64,000 nt of DNA from Streptomyces puniciscabiei (GCF_006715785.1 NZ_VFNX01000002.1:124001-188000), one strand, 5' to 3'; shown: positions 26,176 through 36,234, counted from the stretch's first letter. Program-made: numbers and translations. Notes: generated by a model not told the origin, from the letters alone.

Positions 26176-28306
26176 CAAGCGCTCCCGCTGCCGCGGTCAG
26201 GACCCGGTCCGGCCGGATGGGCAGGGCGCGGTGGCGCACGCCGGTCGCATGCCAGACCGCGTTGGCGATGGCGGCCGCGGCGCCCACGATGCCGACCTCG
26301 CCGATACCCTTGATGCCGACTGGGTCGTTCGGGTCGGTGTCGTCGATCCAGTCGGCCTCGACGTGCGGGACGTCGGCGTGGGTGGCCACGTGGTAGCCCG
26401 CGAGGTCGGCGCCGACGTGACCGCCCGAGGCGCGGTCCCGTACGGCCTCCTCGTGCAGCGCCATGGAGATGCCCCAGATCATGCCGCCCACGAGCTGGCT
26501 GCGCGCGGTGAGCGGGTTGACGATCCGGCCCGCCGCGAAGATCCCGAGCATGCGCCGCACGCGCACCTCGCCGGTGGTGACGTCCACGGCGACCTCGGCG
26601 AACTGGGCTCCGAAGGAGTGGCGCTCTGCGGGCGCGAGCGAGCCGATGGCCTCGGTGGTGTCCGAGCGCACCGTGATGCCCTCCGGGGGGATGGCGGCGC
26701 CCAGACCCAGCCTGTCGCGCAGTTCCTCGGCCGCGGCCGTGACCGCCCAGGACCAGGAGCGGGTGCCCATGGAACCGCCGGCGATCATCGCCGGTCCGAA
26801 GTCGCTGTCACCGATGCGGACGCGGACCCGGTCCGGGGGCACGCCCAGCGCGTCGGCGGCGACCAGAGTGAGCGCGGTACGGGCGCCGGTGCCGATGTCG
26901 GCCGCGGCGATCCGCACGGTGAAGCCGCCGTCCGGGTGCGCGGTCACGGTCGCCGTGGAGGGCGCCGCGCCCGCGGGGAAGGACGCCGCCGCGGTGCCGG
27001 TGCCGAGCAGCCAGCGGCCGTCCCGGCGCAGGCCGGGGCGCGGGTCCCGGTCTGCCCAGCCGAACCGGCGGGCGCCCTCCCGGAAGCAGGCGGCCACATT
27101 GCGGCCGGCGAAGGGCAGCCCGGACACCGGTCCCCGCTCGGGGTCGTTGCGCAGCCGCAGCTCGACCGGGTCGATGCCGCTCTTCTCGGCGAGTTCGTCG
27201 AGCGCCGCCTCCAGCGCGAAGGAGCCCGGCGCCTCACCCGGGGCCCGCATGAACGTCGGGGTGGGTACGTCGAGCCGGACCACGCGGTTGGCGGTGTGGT
27301 GGGCGTCGGCGTCGTACATCACCCGTGCCACCCCGGCGCTCGGCTCGACGAACTCGTGCACGGTGGAGGTGAGGCCGAGGGAGCTGTGCTCCAGCGCGCG
27401 CAGCCGACCCTCGGCGTCGGCGCCGAGCCTGACCCGCTGGATGGTGGGACTGCGGTAGCCGGCCAGCGAGAACATCTGACTGCGGGTCAGGACGACTCGC
27501 ACCGGGCGCTGCAGGACGGTCGCGGCCATCACGGCGGCCACCTGGTGGGCCCGTACGCCCTTGCTGCCGAAGCCGCCGCCGACATGCTCGGAGCGCACCC
27601 GCACCGATGCCGGGTCGAGCGAGAAGAGGTTCGCGAGTTCGCCGATGACCCAGGTGGCGCCCTGGTTGGAGTCGACCACCTCGAGCCGGCCGCCGTCCCA
27701 GTGGGCGGTCGCCGCGTGCGGCTCCATCGGGTTGTGGTGCTCTTCGGGGGTGCGGTACTCGGCGTCCACGACGATGGCCGACGCGGCCAGTTCGGCGTCC
27801 AGGTCCCCCTTCTCCGTCACTGCCGGCATGTGCCCGTCCACCGGGTAGGCGCCGGGGTGGTCCGCAGTGAAGTCGATGTCGTGGGGCTCCTGTTCGTACG
27901 TCACCACGAGCTTCTCGGCGGCCTCCCTGGCCTGCTCGGACGTCTCGGCCACGACCAGCGCCACCGGCCAGCCCAGGTGCGGCACCCGGTCGTGCTGGAA
28001 GACGGCACAGGTCGGGTCCGGCTTCATGCCCATCAGACCGGTGTAGTCGGTGTTCACGCGCAGGGCGTTGCGGTGGTCGAGGACGGCGAGGACGCCCGGC
28101 ATGGCGAGGACGGGGTCGCTGTCGATGGCGCGGATGCGGCCACGGGCGACCGTGGAGAGCACCAGCCAGCCGTGTGCGAGGTCGGCGAAGGGGATCTCTC
28201 CGGCGTAGCGGGCCGTGCCGGTGACCTTGTCCCTGCCCTCCACGCGGGTGTGGGCGGTGCCGACCGAGCGCGTCTGCGTGTGTGTCGCGGTGGTGACGGT
28301 GGTCAT
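26168..28306 (-). CDS. Molybdopterin-binding large subunit of an aldehyde/xanthine oxidoreductase (PaoC-like)
   Basis: A 712-residue catalytic subunit. It starts with VEGRDKVTGTARYAGE, the fold typical of the family. Mo-cofactor contacts are visible in HVGGGFGSKG, PTFMRAPGEAPG and DIGTGARTALTLVAADALG. The catalytic Glu is in GIKGIGEVGIVG. Length is close to E. coli PaoC (about 730). It oxidises an aldehyde or heterocycle using water as oxygen source. No signal peptide is seen here or in the 2Fe-2S subunit, so the complex is probably cytoplasmic, unlike periplasmic PaoABC. ATG 28306 overlaps the FAD gene stop (ATGA). Confidence 0.9.
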   Translation of the reverse strand: MTTVTTATHTQTRSVGTAHTRVEGRDKVTGTARYAGEIPFADLAHGWLVLSTVARGRIRAIDSDPVLAMPGVLAVLDHRNALRVNTDYTGLMGMKPDPTCAVFQHDRVPHLGWPVALVVAETSEQAREAAEKLVVTYEQEPHDIDFTADHPGAYPVDGHMPAVTEKGDLDAELAASAIVVDAEYRTPEEHHNPMEPHAATAHWDGGRLEVVDSNQGATWVIGELANLFSLDPASVRVRSEHVGGGFGSKGVRAHQVAAVMAATVLQRPVRVVLTRSQMFSLAGYRSPTIQRVRLGADAEGRLRALEHSSLGLTSTVHEFVEPSAGVARVMYDADAHHTANRVVRLDVPTPTFMRAPGEAPGSFALEAALDELAEKSGIDPVELRLRNDPERGPVSGLPFAGRNVAACFREGARRFGWADRDPRPGLRRDGRWLLGTGTAAASFPAGAAPSTATVTAHPDGGFTVRIAAADIGTGARTALTLVAADALGVPPDRVRVRIGDSDFGPAMIAGGSMGTRSWSWAVTAAAEELRDRLGLGAAIPPEGITVRSDTTEAIGSLAPAERHSFGAQFAEVAVDVTTGEVRVRRMLGIFAAGRIVNPLTARSQLVGGMIWGISMALHEEAVRDRASGGHVGADLAGYHVATHADVPHVEADWIDDTDPNDPVGIKGIGEVGIVGAAAAIANAVWHATGVRHRALPIRPDRVLTAAAGALDA

Positions 28307-29291
28307 CGGGCGGCCTCCTCTGCGAGTCCGGTGAGCTCGGCCACGACGAGGTTGCGCATGAGGGTCACCTTGTATCCGTTCTGGGGCAGTGGCCGTGCCG
28401 CCGCCAGTTCGGCGTCCGCCGCGGCGGCGTAGGTCTCTGCGTCGGCCGGTGCGCCGATCAGGACGCGTTCGGCGGCGAGGGCCCGCCAGGGCCGGGAGGC
28501 GACGGCGCCGAGGGCCAGGCGCGCGTCGCGTACGACGCCGTCCCGCACGTCGAGCGCGGCCGCGAGCGAGCCGATGGCGAACGCGTACGAGGCGCGCTCG
28601 CGCACCTTGCGGTAGCGGGAGTTTGTGGCGACCGGGACGGGCGGCAGGACGACGCCGGTGATCAGGGCGCCCGGCGGCAGGGCGGTCTCGCGGTGCGGGG
28701 TGTCGCCGACGGGCAGGTAGAAGTCCGCCAGGGACGTCTCGCCCGACCCGTCGGCGGTCTCGAAGTGGACGACCGCGTCGAATGCGGCGAGCGCGACGGC
28801 CATGTCGGAGGGGTGTACGGCGACGCAGTTCTCCGACGCGCCCAGGATCGCGTGGTTGCGGTGCTCGCCCTCGACGGCGGGGCAACCGCTGCCCGGGACA
28901 CGCTTGTTGCAGGGCTTGGTGACGTCGGTGAAGTAGCCGCAGCGGGTGCGCTGGAGCAGGTTCCCACCGACCGTGGCCATGTTGCGCAGTTGTCCGGAGG
29001 CGCCGGCCAGTACCGCCTGGGCCAGTGCCGGGTAGCGGCGGCGGACCTCGGGGTGCGCGGCCAGGTCGCCGTTGGTGACGGTGGCGCCGATGCGCAGGCC
29101 GCCCTCCGGCGTCGGCTCGATCTGATCCAGCGGGAGTTCACGGATGTCGACGAGCCGGGCAGGGCGTTCGACGCCGGACTTCATGAGGTCGACGAGGTTG
29201 GTGCCGCCGCCGAGGAAGCGGGTGTCCGGATCGGCGCCGAGCAGCGCCACGGCGCCGGCGACGTCGGACGCCCGCCGATAGTCGAACTCCC

Positions 29292-29295
<4 letters not shown>
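28303..29295 (-). CDS. FAD-binding subunit (PaoB-like)
   Basis: A 330-residue flavoprotein subunit. FAD contacts are FLGGGTNLVDLMKSG and NMATVGGNLLQRTRC. An inserted loop carries four cysteines (119, 129, 138, 157: RTRCGYF, KPCNKR, GSGCPA, ENCVAV). PaoB-type subunits hold an extra [4Fe-4S] cluster in this loop. Electrons pass from the Mo centre via the 2Fe-2S subunit to FAD. ATG 29295 overlaps the preceding stop by 4 bp. Confidence 0.9.
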
Positions 29296-29873
<578 letters not shown>

Positions 29874-30055
29874 GAGCAGCTTCTTTCGCATTTCCAGGGC
29901 AGATGGGGCGTTTCAGCAACCGGAGTACCGGGCGGGTGCGCAGGGTGTGTGGTGCGGGACTGTGCCGCAGAGGGGGGCGGCGATGCGTGGTGCTGGAACC
30001 GAAGGGGACCGCGGACTGCCACAGGGACGCGTCCGCAGCTATCGTGTACATCAAC

Positions 30056-30100
30056 CGGACAGCTGTCCGTTAACTGGAAAACGTAACGGACAACTGTCCG
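30056..30100. promoter_or_regulatory. Two CGGACA palindromes, candidate TetR operators
   Basis: Site 1 (30056-30069) is a perfect palindrome, CGGACAGCTGTCCG. Site 2 (30087-30100), CGGACAACTGTCCG, differs at one base. Their centres are 31 bp apart, about three helix turns, so two dimers could bind on one face. They lie 45-90 bp before the TetR start and 180-230 bp before the oxidoreductase operon. Binding is inferred from form and place. Confidence 0.75.
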
Positions 30101-30144
30101 CTTAGCAAGGGCGAGGTTCGGCCACGAAGCCTCGGGAAGGACGA

Positions 30145-30723
30145 GTGCCGCAGATGAACGACGCACCCCGGCGCTCGGACGCCCAGCGCAACCGCGAACG
30201 CATCCTGGAGGTGGCTCTCGCAGAGTTGTCCCGTTGCGCGGACACGCCACTGAGCGCGATCGCCAAGAAGGCGGGCGTCGGACAGGGCACCTTCTACCGC
30301 AACTTCCCCAGCCGCGAGGCACTCGTCCTGGAGATCTACCGGCACGAGATGCAGCAGGTCGCCGACAGTGCCGCCCACCTGCTCCGGACCCGGCCGCCCG
30401 CGCAGGCCCTGCGCGCCTGGATGGACCGGCTTTCGGAGTTCGCGATGACCAAGGCCGGCCTGGCCGACGCGATCCGGCAGGTCACCAGCGCGCCAGGCAG
30501 TCCGGCGAAGCCGGCCCCCACGCCGGTGATCGAGGCGGCGAACCTGCTGCTCCGCGCCAACGAGCAAGCCGGCACCGTCCGTTCCGGCGTCACCGGGGAC
30601 GATTTCCTCCTCGCTATCGCCGGCCTGTGGCAGCTCGACCCCCACGACGACTGGCAGCCCCGCGCCACCAGGCTCCTCGACCTCGTCATGGACGGCCTGC
30701 GCACGGGAGCGCCCGGCCGGTGA
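30145..30723 (+). CDS. TetR-family regulator of the molybdenum hydroxylase operon
   Basis: A 192-residue regulator. The HTH is near residues 30-65 (TPLSAIAKKAGVGQGTFYRNF), and the ligand domain follows (ALRAWMDRLSEFAMTKAGLA). It is of the type with YRHEMQQVADSA and a C-terminal DLVMDGL. Starts at GTG 30145 (GGAAGGA just upstream) or ATG 30154. Divergent from the paoABCD-like operon with the twin palindromes between, so it likely represses both. Ligand unknown; possibly an aldehyde substrate. Confidence 0.85.
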   Translation: MPQMNDAPRRSDAQRNRERILEVALAELSRCADTPLSAIAKKAGVGQGTFYRNFPSREALVLEIYRHEMQQVADSAAHLLRTRPPAQALRAWMDRLSEFAMTKAGLADAIRQVTSAPGSPAKPAPTPVIEAANLLLRANEQAGTVRSGVTGDDFLLAIAGLWQLDPHDDWQPRATRLLDLVMDGLRTGAPGR

Positions 30724-30810
30724 GCACCGACGCACGATTGCCAAGACCATGATCGCCTATATGACCGCCTGCAGCACCGAGCGGCACCATACTCTTGGGC
30801 AACTGGAGCG

Positions 30811-30894
30811 AGGCGGATCAAGATGCTGAGGCGCCAGATGTTCGGCCGCGCTGGCTTCGAACTCCTACGCAACCGCGCCCTGCTCTACTCCTGA
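30811..30894 (+). pseudogene. ISL3-type transposase tail
   Basis: Twenty-seven codons and a stop read RIKMLRRQMFGRAGFELLRN, the usual end of ISL3 transposases (MRQMHGRAGF-LLR type). It strongly resembles the tail at 40940-41020. The rest of the gene is absent. Confidence 0.65.
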
Positions 30895-30902
30895 AAGGCT
30901 GC

Positions 30903-31181
30903 TCAGGACTCATCGTCGATCAACCCGAAGTCTTCTGGGAACTCCTCCAGGAACTCGCGACGAGCCGCGTCGGTCTCGGCTGCTGCCATCTCCCCAACCA
31001 GCTCAATCAGTTCCTGTCGCTGATCCTTGGGCAGCGTACTGACCACGTGGGCGACGCCCTCCATCACCTTGACCGCGTCGTCCTGATCCATCTGCTCGTC
31101 TTCGCTGCCGTCGATGAACCACAGGACGTCGATCAAGGCTTCGGCCAAGGCACGAGTCAGGGACGGGTACGAAGGCGTCAC
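30903..31181 (-). CDS. Small acidic hypothetical protein
   Basis: A 92-residue, strongly acidic, helical protein (LIDVLWFIDGSEDEQMDQDD; REFLEEFPEDFGLIDDES). No known family recognised. GTG 31181 has GGGAG 7 nt upstream, which fixes the start although the frame is open further. Acidic small proteins of this type are often immunity or anti-toxin partners, but no toxin is adjacent. Confidence 0.6.
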   Translation of the reverse strand: MTPSYPSLTRALAEALIDVLWFIDGSEDEQMDQDDAVKVMEGVAHVVSTLPKDQRQELIELVGEMAAAETDAARREFLEEFPEDFGLIDDES

Positions 31182-31525
31182 GATGGTCTCCCAGCAGATC
31201 AACGGCAGAGTCCAGCCATCCCACCACACACCACTGACATCAAGTGGACCGTAGCCCGAGACGCGGCAGCAGTTGTTCATCTCGTGGGGAGGCGCTCGAC
31301 GTCGGCCGGAGTCGATGTTCACGAGAAGGGGAGGCAGTTTTGACCGCCGCACTCCGGGACGGACATCTGACCGGATGGGTGCCACCGCCGAGGGCCGGGT
31401 TTGCCGAATCGGCAAACAGACTCGTCTTGCGAGCGGGGTCTTCCGCAGGATCGGCATTGAGCCGGCGGAACGGTACAAGGGGGCCGTTCCGGGGCACAGA
31501 AGGCTGACGGTTGGGGAGGAGACGC
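31182..31525. other. Intergenic stretch, nothing convincing
   Basis: Only short frames without ribosome sites or family features. The last 15 bases hold the strong ribosome site of the next gene (GGGGAGGAG). Confidence 0.45.
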
Positions 31526-32506
31526 ATGACGCAGCAGGTCACGGAGATCACACACCGGTTGGTGTCCTCACCGGGAGGCCGGATTCACCTGGCGGAGCAG
31601 GGAACCGGGCCGCTGGTGCTGCTCGTACACGGCTTCCCGGAATTCTGGTACTGCTGGCGCCGTCAGCTGCCGGTACTCGCGGCAGCGGGATACCGCGCGG
31701 TCGCCATCGATGTCCGCGGCTACGGCCGGTCCTCCAAGCCGACCGCGGTGGATGCGTACCGGATGCTCGCCCTGGTGGAGGACACCGTCACGGTGGTCGA
31801 CGCCCTGGGCGAGGAGTCCGCAGTGGTCATCGGCCACGACTGGGGCGCCACCATCGCGGCGCACTGCGCCCTGCTCAAGCCCGAGGTCTTCCGGGCGGTG
31901 GGACTGCTGAGCATCCCCTACACCCCGCGCGGCGGGCCCCGCCCCAGCGATGTCTTCGCTCAGATGGGCGGGGATGAGGAGTTCTACGTCTCGTACTTCC
32001 AGGAGCCGGGCCGCGCCGAGGCCGAGATCGAACCCGATGTGCGTGGCTGGCTCGCGGGCTTCTACGCGGCCCTGTCCGCCGACACCATGCCCGCACCCGG
32101 CATGCCCGATCCGCACTTCGTCAGCAGGGCCGGGATGCTGCGTGATCGGTTCCCCGCCGGCCAGCTGCCCGCGTGGCTCAGCGAGCGGGACCTCGACGTC
32201 TACGCCGGGGAGTTCGAACGGACCGGCCTGACCGGAGCACTCAACCGCTACCGGAACATGGACCGCGACTGGGAGGACCTCGCCGCCTTCGACGGCGCCC
32301 CCATCACCCAGCCGTCCCTGTTCATCGGCGGCAGCCTGGACGCTTCCACGACATGGCTGGCCGACGCGATCAAGGAGTACCCGGTTACGCTGCCGGGCCT
32401 GGTCTCCTCCCACCTCCTCGACGGCTGCGGCCACTGGATCCAGCAAGAACGCCCCGACGAGGTAAACCGACTCCTGACCGACTGGCTCGCTGCCTTGCCC
32501 GCCTGA
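31526..32506 (+). CDS. Epoxide-hydrolase-like alpha/beta hydrolase
   Basis: A 326-residue alpha/beta hydrolase. The oxyanion motif HGFPEFWYCW, the nucleophile Asp105 in GHDWGA, and the catalytic His in GCGHWIQQERP fit soluble epoxide hydrolases or haloalkane dehalogenases; the HGFPE-W signature favours epoxide hydrolase. It should open epoxides through an ester intermediate. ATG 31526 is 6 nt after GGGGAGGAG. It stands alone; substrate unknown. Confidence 0.85.
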   Translation: MTQQVTEITHRLVSSPGGRIHLAEQGTGPLVLLVHGFPEFWYCWRRQLPVLAAAGYRAVAIDVRGYGRSSKPTAVDAYRMLALVEDTVTVVDALGEESAVVIGHDWGATIAAHCALLKPEVFRAVGLLSIPYTPRGGPRPSDVFAQMGGDEEFYVSYFQEPGRAEAEIEPDVRGWLAGFYAALSADTMPAPGMPDPHFVSRAGMLRDRFPAGQLPAWLSERDLDVYAGEFERTGLTGALNRYRNMDRDWEDLAAFDGAPITQPSLFIGGSLDASTTWLADAIKEYPVTLPGLVSSHLLDGCGHWIQQERPDEVNRLLTDWLAALPA

Positions 32507-32958
32507 CGCGCTCCCCCAGCGGCGCCCAGTGCTGTCGAAACACCTGAACATCCGCAGCATCCTCCGAGAAGGCTCAACTGCCGGCGGAACCGCTGTCGAG
32601 GCGCTGCTCATGCTCATGAACAGCGCCAGACGTGGCGCAAGCCCTGCAGGCGCTGGGCGATGAGCAGGTGGAACGGGCCCGTGCGGTGGTGGAGACCCTG
32701 GTGGCTCTGCACCGGTGACCGCAGCACGTACGGGTGGATGCGCACCGGTACACCGAGTCCATCCGGTGCGCGCCCCCGGTCCGTCGGTGCGCATCCACCC
32801 GGTGGGCGATGCAAAACGGCCTCCTGGAAGCCGCAGTTCAAAGGACTGGCGTGACCGTCTTCCCCTGTCCTCACGCTGTTCGGGGACAGCAATCTGCAGT
32901 AGACAGTCCGTGAGGCCGTATCCCCGACGGCGACGGCTCGGAGCAGGTGTCTCGGCGC
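32507..32958. other. Intergenic stretch with inverted repeat and a coding scrap
   Basis: A 28-codon plus-strand scrap (32632-32718) reading QALGDEQVERARAVVETLVA ends just before the inverted repeat at 32731-32801. It looks like the tail of a lost regulator. No full gene. Confidence 0.4.
32731..32801. repeat. 17-bp inverted repeat
   Basis: CGGGTGGATGCGCACCG (32731-32747) and its exact complement (32785-32801) flank 37 bp. An internal GCGCACCGG/CCGGTGCGC pair offers a second fold. Could be a terminator or a protein-binding site. Confidence 0.6.
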
Positions 32959-33459
32959 TTACTGCTGCAGGTCGGCCTCGTCCGCCCGGCGGAAGATGTC
33001 TCCGCACGTGGGAGACGGCACCCGCTCGCGGGCAGCAAGGACTGTCAGCGTATGGCGCACTTCCGTGCCCAGCCGAAGAAGCTGAAGACTCGACTGACCG
33101 CCCTTGTAGGCGTACAGGCGGAAGACTTTGACAGCCATGTCGTCGCGGTCGTCGGCGAAGGTGTCTGGGAGCCCGGCGAGTAGTTCGAAGTCTTGCTTGC
33201 CGGTCGCCGCGTCGGCCACGGCGCTCAGGGGCAGGCTCTCGAACTCAGCGGCGAACAAGGAAGCGTCCACCGCGACAGCATGGGCTGCCAAGGCCGCGAT
33301 GACCTCGATGAGTCGTTCCCCCACCGCCAGTTCGATGTCCCAGCCCCGCAGCCGCTCTTGGCGGCGATCCTGACGCCACGGCTCCTGGTCCAGCAGCGGC
33401 AGCAGGACGCGACCCAGGTACGCGCAGCGACTCCACAGCATGTCGTGGTCCGAGGTCAT
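32959..33459 (-). CDS. Hypothetical protein, helical
   Basis: A 166-residue soluble, helix-rich protein, not recognised. Features: a start MLWSRCAYLGRVLLPLLDQE, a central ERLIEVIAALAAHAVAVDAS and a basic KVFRLYAYKGGQSSLQLLRL. ATG 33459 follows GGAGAGGA with good spacing. An 18-bp hairpin (33481-33520) lies 22 bp upstream of the start, in what would be the mRNA leader. Confidence 0.65.
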   Translation of the reverse strand: MTSDHDMLWSRCAYLGRVLLPLLDQEPWRQDRRQERLRGWDIELAVGERLIEVIAALAAHAVAVDASLFAAEFESLPLSAVADAATGKQDFELLAGLPDTFADDRDDMAVKVFRLYAYKGGQSSLQLLRLGTEVRHTLTVLAARERVPSPTCGDIFRRADEADLQQ

Positions 33460-33480
33460 GTGCGATCCTCTCCCCAGCCT

Positions 33481-33520
33481 TTGGAGGGCCTGTACCGCCC
33501 GAGCGGTGCAGGCCCTCCAA
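33481..33520. terminator. 18-bp hairpin upstream of the 32959-33459 gene
   Basis: Arms 33481-33498 and 33503-33520 (TTGGAGGGCCTGTACCGC and its complement with one G-T pair) around a CCGA loop. It may be a terminator from either side or a leader structure controlling the adjacent gene. Confidence 0.6.
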
Positions 33521-33726
33521 CTTCCCACTGGACGCAGGCCAGGTACAGGACGGGGCTGCTGTTCGCCCTACTGCTGCCCGCAGAGCCACCCGAGCTCACG
33601 AGGGTCCCGTACGTCGTCGTGCGAAAGGCATGCGTCTAATGGGCTTGGAGGCGCAGAAATCGCAGCTGGTCGTCGTTCGTTGGCGAGGAGTCCACGCCCC
33701 GTCCGCCTCACCACGTAGGACACGGT

Positions 33727-34374
33727 CTAAGACCTGTTCAGGTAGGTGAGGACGGCGCGGACACGGCGGTTGGTGTCGTCATCGTCGGAGATGCCCAGCT
33801 TGCCGAACATGGAGGTGGTGTACTTGCTGATGGCGCTCTCGCTGAGAAAGAGGCGGCGGCCGATGGCCTGGTTGGGCAGTCCCTCGGCCATGAGGGCCAG
33901 CACGGAGTACTCGCGTTCGGAGAGCCGCTCGAGTCCCCGGCTCGGGGAACTGTTGGACAGCAGTTTCGCGATGACAGCCGGGTCCATGGCGGTCCCGCCG
34001 CACGCGACGCGCTCCAAGGCGCCGATGAACTGGTCGGCGTCGAACACGCTCTCCTTGAGGAGGTAGCCCACGCCGCCGGAGCCGTCGGTCAGGAGCTCGC
34101 GGGCGTACAACTGCTCGACGTGCTGGGAGAGGATGAGGACCGGCAGACCTGGCATCTCGCTACGGGCGGCGAGGGCCGCCCGCAGGCCCTCGTCCGACTG
34201 GTCCGGTGGCATGCGGACGTCGATGACGGACACATCCGGGCGCCACGTCCGCAGCGCATCGAGAGTTTCAGGCCCAGTGGTCGCTGTCGCCACCACCTGG
34301 TGCCCGTACGCCTCGATCAGGCGGACCATCCCGTCACGCAGGAGGTAGAGGTCTTCGGCTACAACGACTCGCAT
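33727..34374 (-). CDS. NarL/LuxR-type response regulator
   Basis: A 215-residue regulator. The receiver (1-120) has the acidic pair AED, the phospho-acceptor Asp52 in VIDVRMPP and Lys in YLLKES. The LuxR-type HTH (~150-210) reads LSEREYSVLALMAEGLPNQA. The start overlaps the kinase gene by 16 bp, so the pair is translationally coupled and should form a cognate system. Targets unknown. Confidence 0.92.
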   Translation of the reverse strand: MRVVVAEDLYLLRDGMVRLIEAYGHQVVATATTGPETLDALRTWRPDVSVIDVRMPPDQSDEGLRAALAARSEMPGLPVLILSQHVEQLYARELLTDGSGGVGYLLKESVFDADQFIGALERVACGGTAMDPAVIAKLLSNSSPSRGLERLSEREYSVLALMAEGLPNQAIGRRLFLSESAISKYTTSMFGKLGISDDDDTNRRVRAVLTYLNRS

Positions 34375-35618
34375 GGCAGCACCATCCTGACACGAGTCGG
34401 ACCGCCCGGCGGGCTGATGATCTCCAGGGTCCCGTCGAACACCGCGAGACGGCGGCGCAGGCCGGCCAGCCCGCCGCCGGCTCGTTCGTCGGCCCCGCCC
34501 CGACCGTCGTCCTCAACCTCGACAACGAGGTCGGCCTCGTCCTTGGCGAGGCAGACGCGCGCCCGCGAAGCATGGGCATGCCGGACCGCGTTGGTCAGCA
34601 ATTCGGCGAGGCCGAAGTAGACGGCCGGCTCGATCGGCGGGTCCAGGGTCAGCCGGGCGTCAGCACTGACGGCCACGTCGAGCGGGATGTCAAGGGCGAG
34701 GGCGCGCACTGCGTCTACGAGCCCCCGCTCGTTCAGTACCGGTGGACTGATTCCCCGGATCAGCTCGCGGAGCTCGGCCAGCGAGGCGGTGGCGCCGACA
34801 CGCGCATCCCGCATCAGTGCCTTGGCCCGCTCCGGGTCGGTCTCCATCAGTTTCTCGGCGGTCGCCAGGGAGAGCCCGAGCGCAACCAGGCGGGCCTGCG
34901 CTCCGTCGTGCAGGTCCCTTTCGATCCGGCGGATCTCGGCAGCCTGCGCGACCGTCGCGTCCGCGCGCTGGGCGGTCAGCTCATCCACCCGGTCCGCCAG
35001 CGCCATCGCAGGCGACGGACGCAGGAAGCGGACAGCCACCGGCTCGACGAGCCGCCAAGCGTACGGGGCTGAGGCGACGGCCACGACCAGGCCGAGCGTC
35101 CCGACGAGGCGCGCGGCGAGACCCGGCCGGCCGAGCCCGAGGACCGCCGCGGCCACCCCAGCCGGCGGAAGGGTAGCGACCACGCCCGCGGTGAGCGGCA
35201 GGATCCCCGTGAACCGCAGGTCGCGCCAGTTGGCTGGGTCTCTCCACCGGAGCCGCCACTTCTGATCCAGAAGGGCGTCCCGACGGGTGCGTTCGTAGGA
35301 GAAGCCGTTCCACCAGTACCCGGTGGACATCCGCGTCACCGGTCCGGCCTGCCGGTATCCGGCGGGGATGACGGTGGCGGTCCACCTTGCGACGAGGAAA
35401 CGGACCATCCGGCAGACCGGGCGGGATAACGCGAGCGTGCCCCCACACACCAGCACGAGCGGCGCTACCCACGACCACGGGTTTCCCGCCCTCCACCAGA
35501 TCCCCAGCGCCACGGCGGCGGCCCACACGGCAGGGACCAGCATGCTGACGACCGCCACGACACACGCCCGCACGAACCCTACGCCGACGCCCGCCACCCA
35601 CGAACCCAGCTGTCTCAT
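34359..35618 (-). CDS. Sensor histidine kinase (DesK/NarX type)
   Basis: A 419-residue kinase. Membrane helices occupy residues ~1-75 and ~135-200. The DHp helix carries His237 in RIERDLHDGAQARL. The ATPase domain has LLTNAVRHAHA, DDGRGGA and GGLAGLRRRL. It phosphorylates the response regulator encoded just downstream. The extracellular loop is short, so it may sense the membrane or an intramembrane signal. ATG 35618 follows GGAAG. Confidence 0.9.
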   Translation of the reverse strand: MRQLGSWVAGVGVGFVRACVVAVVSMLVPAVWAAAVALGIWWRAGNPWSWVAPLVLVCGGTLALSRPVCRMVRFLVARWTATVIPAGYRQAGPVTRMSTGYWWNGFSYERTRRDALLDQKWRLRWRDPANWRDLRFTGILPLTAGVVATLPPAGVAAAVLGLGRPGLAARLVGTLGLVVAVASAPYAWRLVEPVAVRFLRPSPAMALADRVDELTAQRADATVAQAAEIRRIERDLHDGAQARLVALGLSLATAEKLMETDPERAKALMRDARVGATASLAELRELIRGISPPVLNERGLVDAVRALALDIPLDVAVSADARLTLDPPIEPAVYFGLAELLTNAVRHAHASRARVCLAKDEADLVVEVEDDGRGGADERAGGGLAGLRRRLAVFDGTLEIISPPGGPTRVRMVLPCESL

Positions 35619-35769
35619 GACTCTTCCTTCGCCTACCGTTCGGTACTCCCACTGTGCACCGCGCGGAGCCCGCTACTTCCCTGGTCAGCCAGGAAGTGGG
35701 GCTACCCCCACCCGCTTGTGTGTCCAGGCGGATACCGCGTCAGTCAAGCGGTTCATAGCGTCGGTGAGC

Positions 35770-36234
35770 ATGGAAACCAACACGCACTCCACGGCCGATG
35801 CGGCACTCCTCAACACCCCCCGTGCCCAAGGAGCCTTCGACACAGCGAAAAGCAGCCTCAAGGTATACGGCGTACTGAGCACCGCCGCCCTCCTGGCGGT
35901 CACCGCGGTATCGATCAGCGGTCACATGGTGAACACGTTCATGTGGGTCCGGGCAGTCCTGCTGCCCGTAAGCGCCGCGCTGATCTACCGGATGACCGGA
36001 TCCGCTTCCCGGGGGTCTCGACAGGCCTTCGAGCGCGTGCGGGCTCTCGCCGTCATCATGCCGATCGCGATCATCGGCGTCGACCTGATCCCGGGCATCT
36101 GTCCGCCCTGGTATGCCGTGATGCAGGTCGTCTGCATGCTGCCTCTCATCCGAATCGCATGCACCACCCCATCTTTATCGGGTGGAGGCTTTCCAGGCCT
36201 CCACCGGTCCACTACTGGCCGACAAAGTTCGTAA
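35770..36234 (+). CDS. Membrane protein of unknown function
   Basis: A 154-residue protein with three or four membrane helices: VYGVLSTAALLAVTAVSISG, FMWVRAVLLPVSAALIY and VIMPIAIIGVDLIPGICPPW. A helical SRGSRQAFERVRAL joins the last two. Divergent from the kinase/regulator pair, so possibly controlled by it. The last ~25 residues (from TTPSLSGGG) look atypical and may follow a late frameshift. ATG 35770 has a weak ribosome site. Confidence 0.6.
   Translation: METNTHSTADAALLNTPRAQGAFDTAKSSLKVYGVLSTAALLAVTAVSISGHMVNTFMWVRAVLLPVSAALIYRMTGSASRGSRQAFERVRALAVIMPIAIIGVDLIPGICPPWYAVMQVVCMLPLIRIACTTPSLSGGGFPGLHRSTTGRQSS

Noticed and set aside
25970..28432. 820-codon plus-strand frame
   Set aside because: Antisense to the molybdenum subunit gene, which carries clear catalytic motifs.
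30850..30890. tRNA T-loop-like TTCGAACTCC (also near 40985)
   Set aside because: Both lie inside ISL3 transposase tails (GFELL codons) and have no tRNA arms around them.
32731..32801. IS inverted ends
   Set aside because: Only 37 bp separate the arms, with no transposase between and no flanking duplication.
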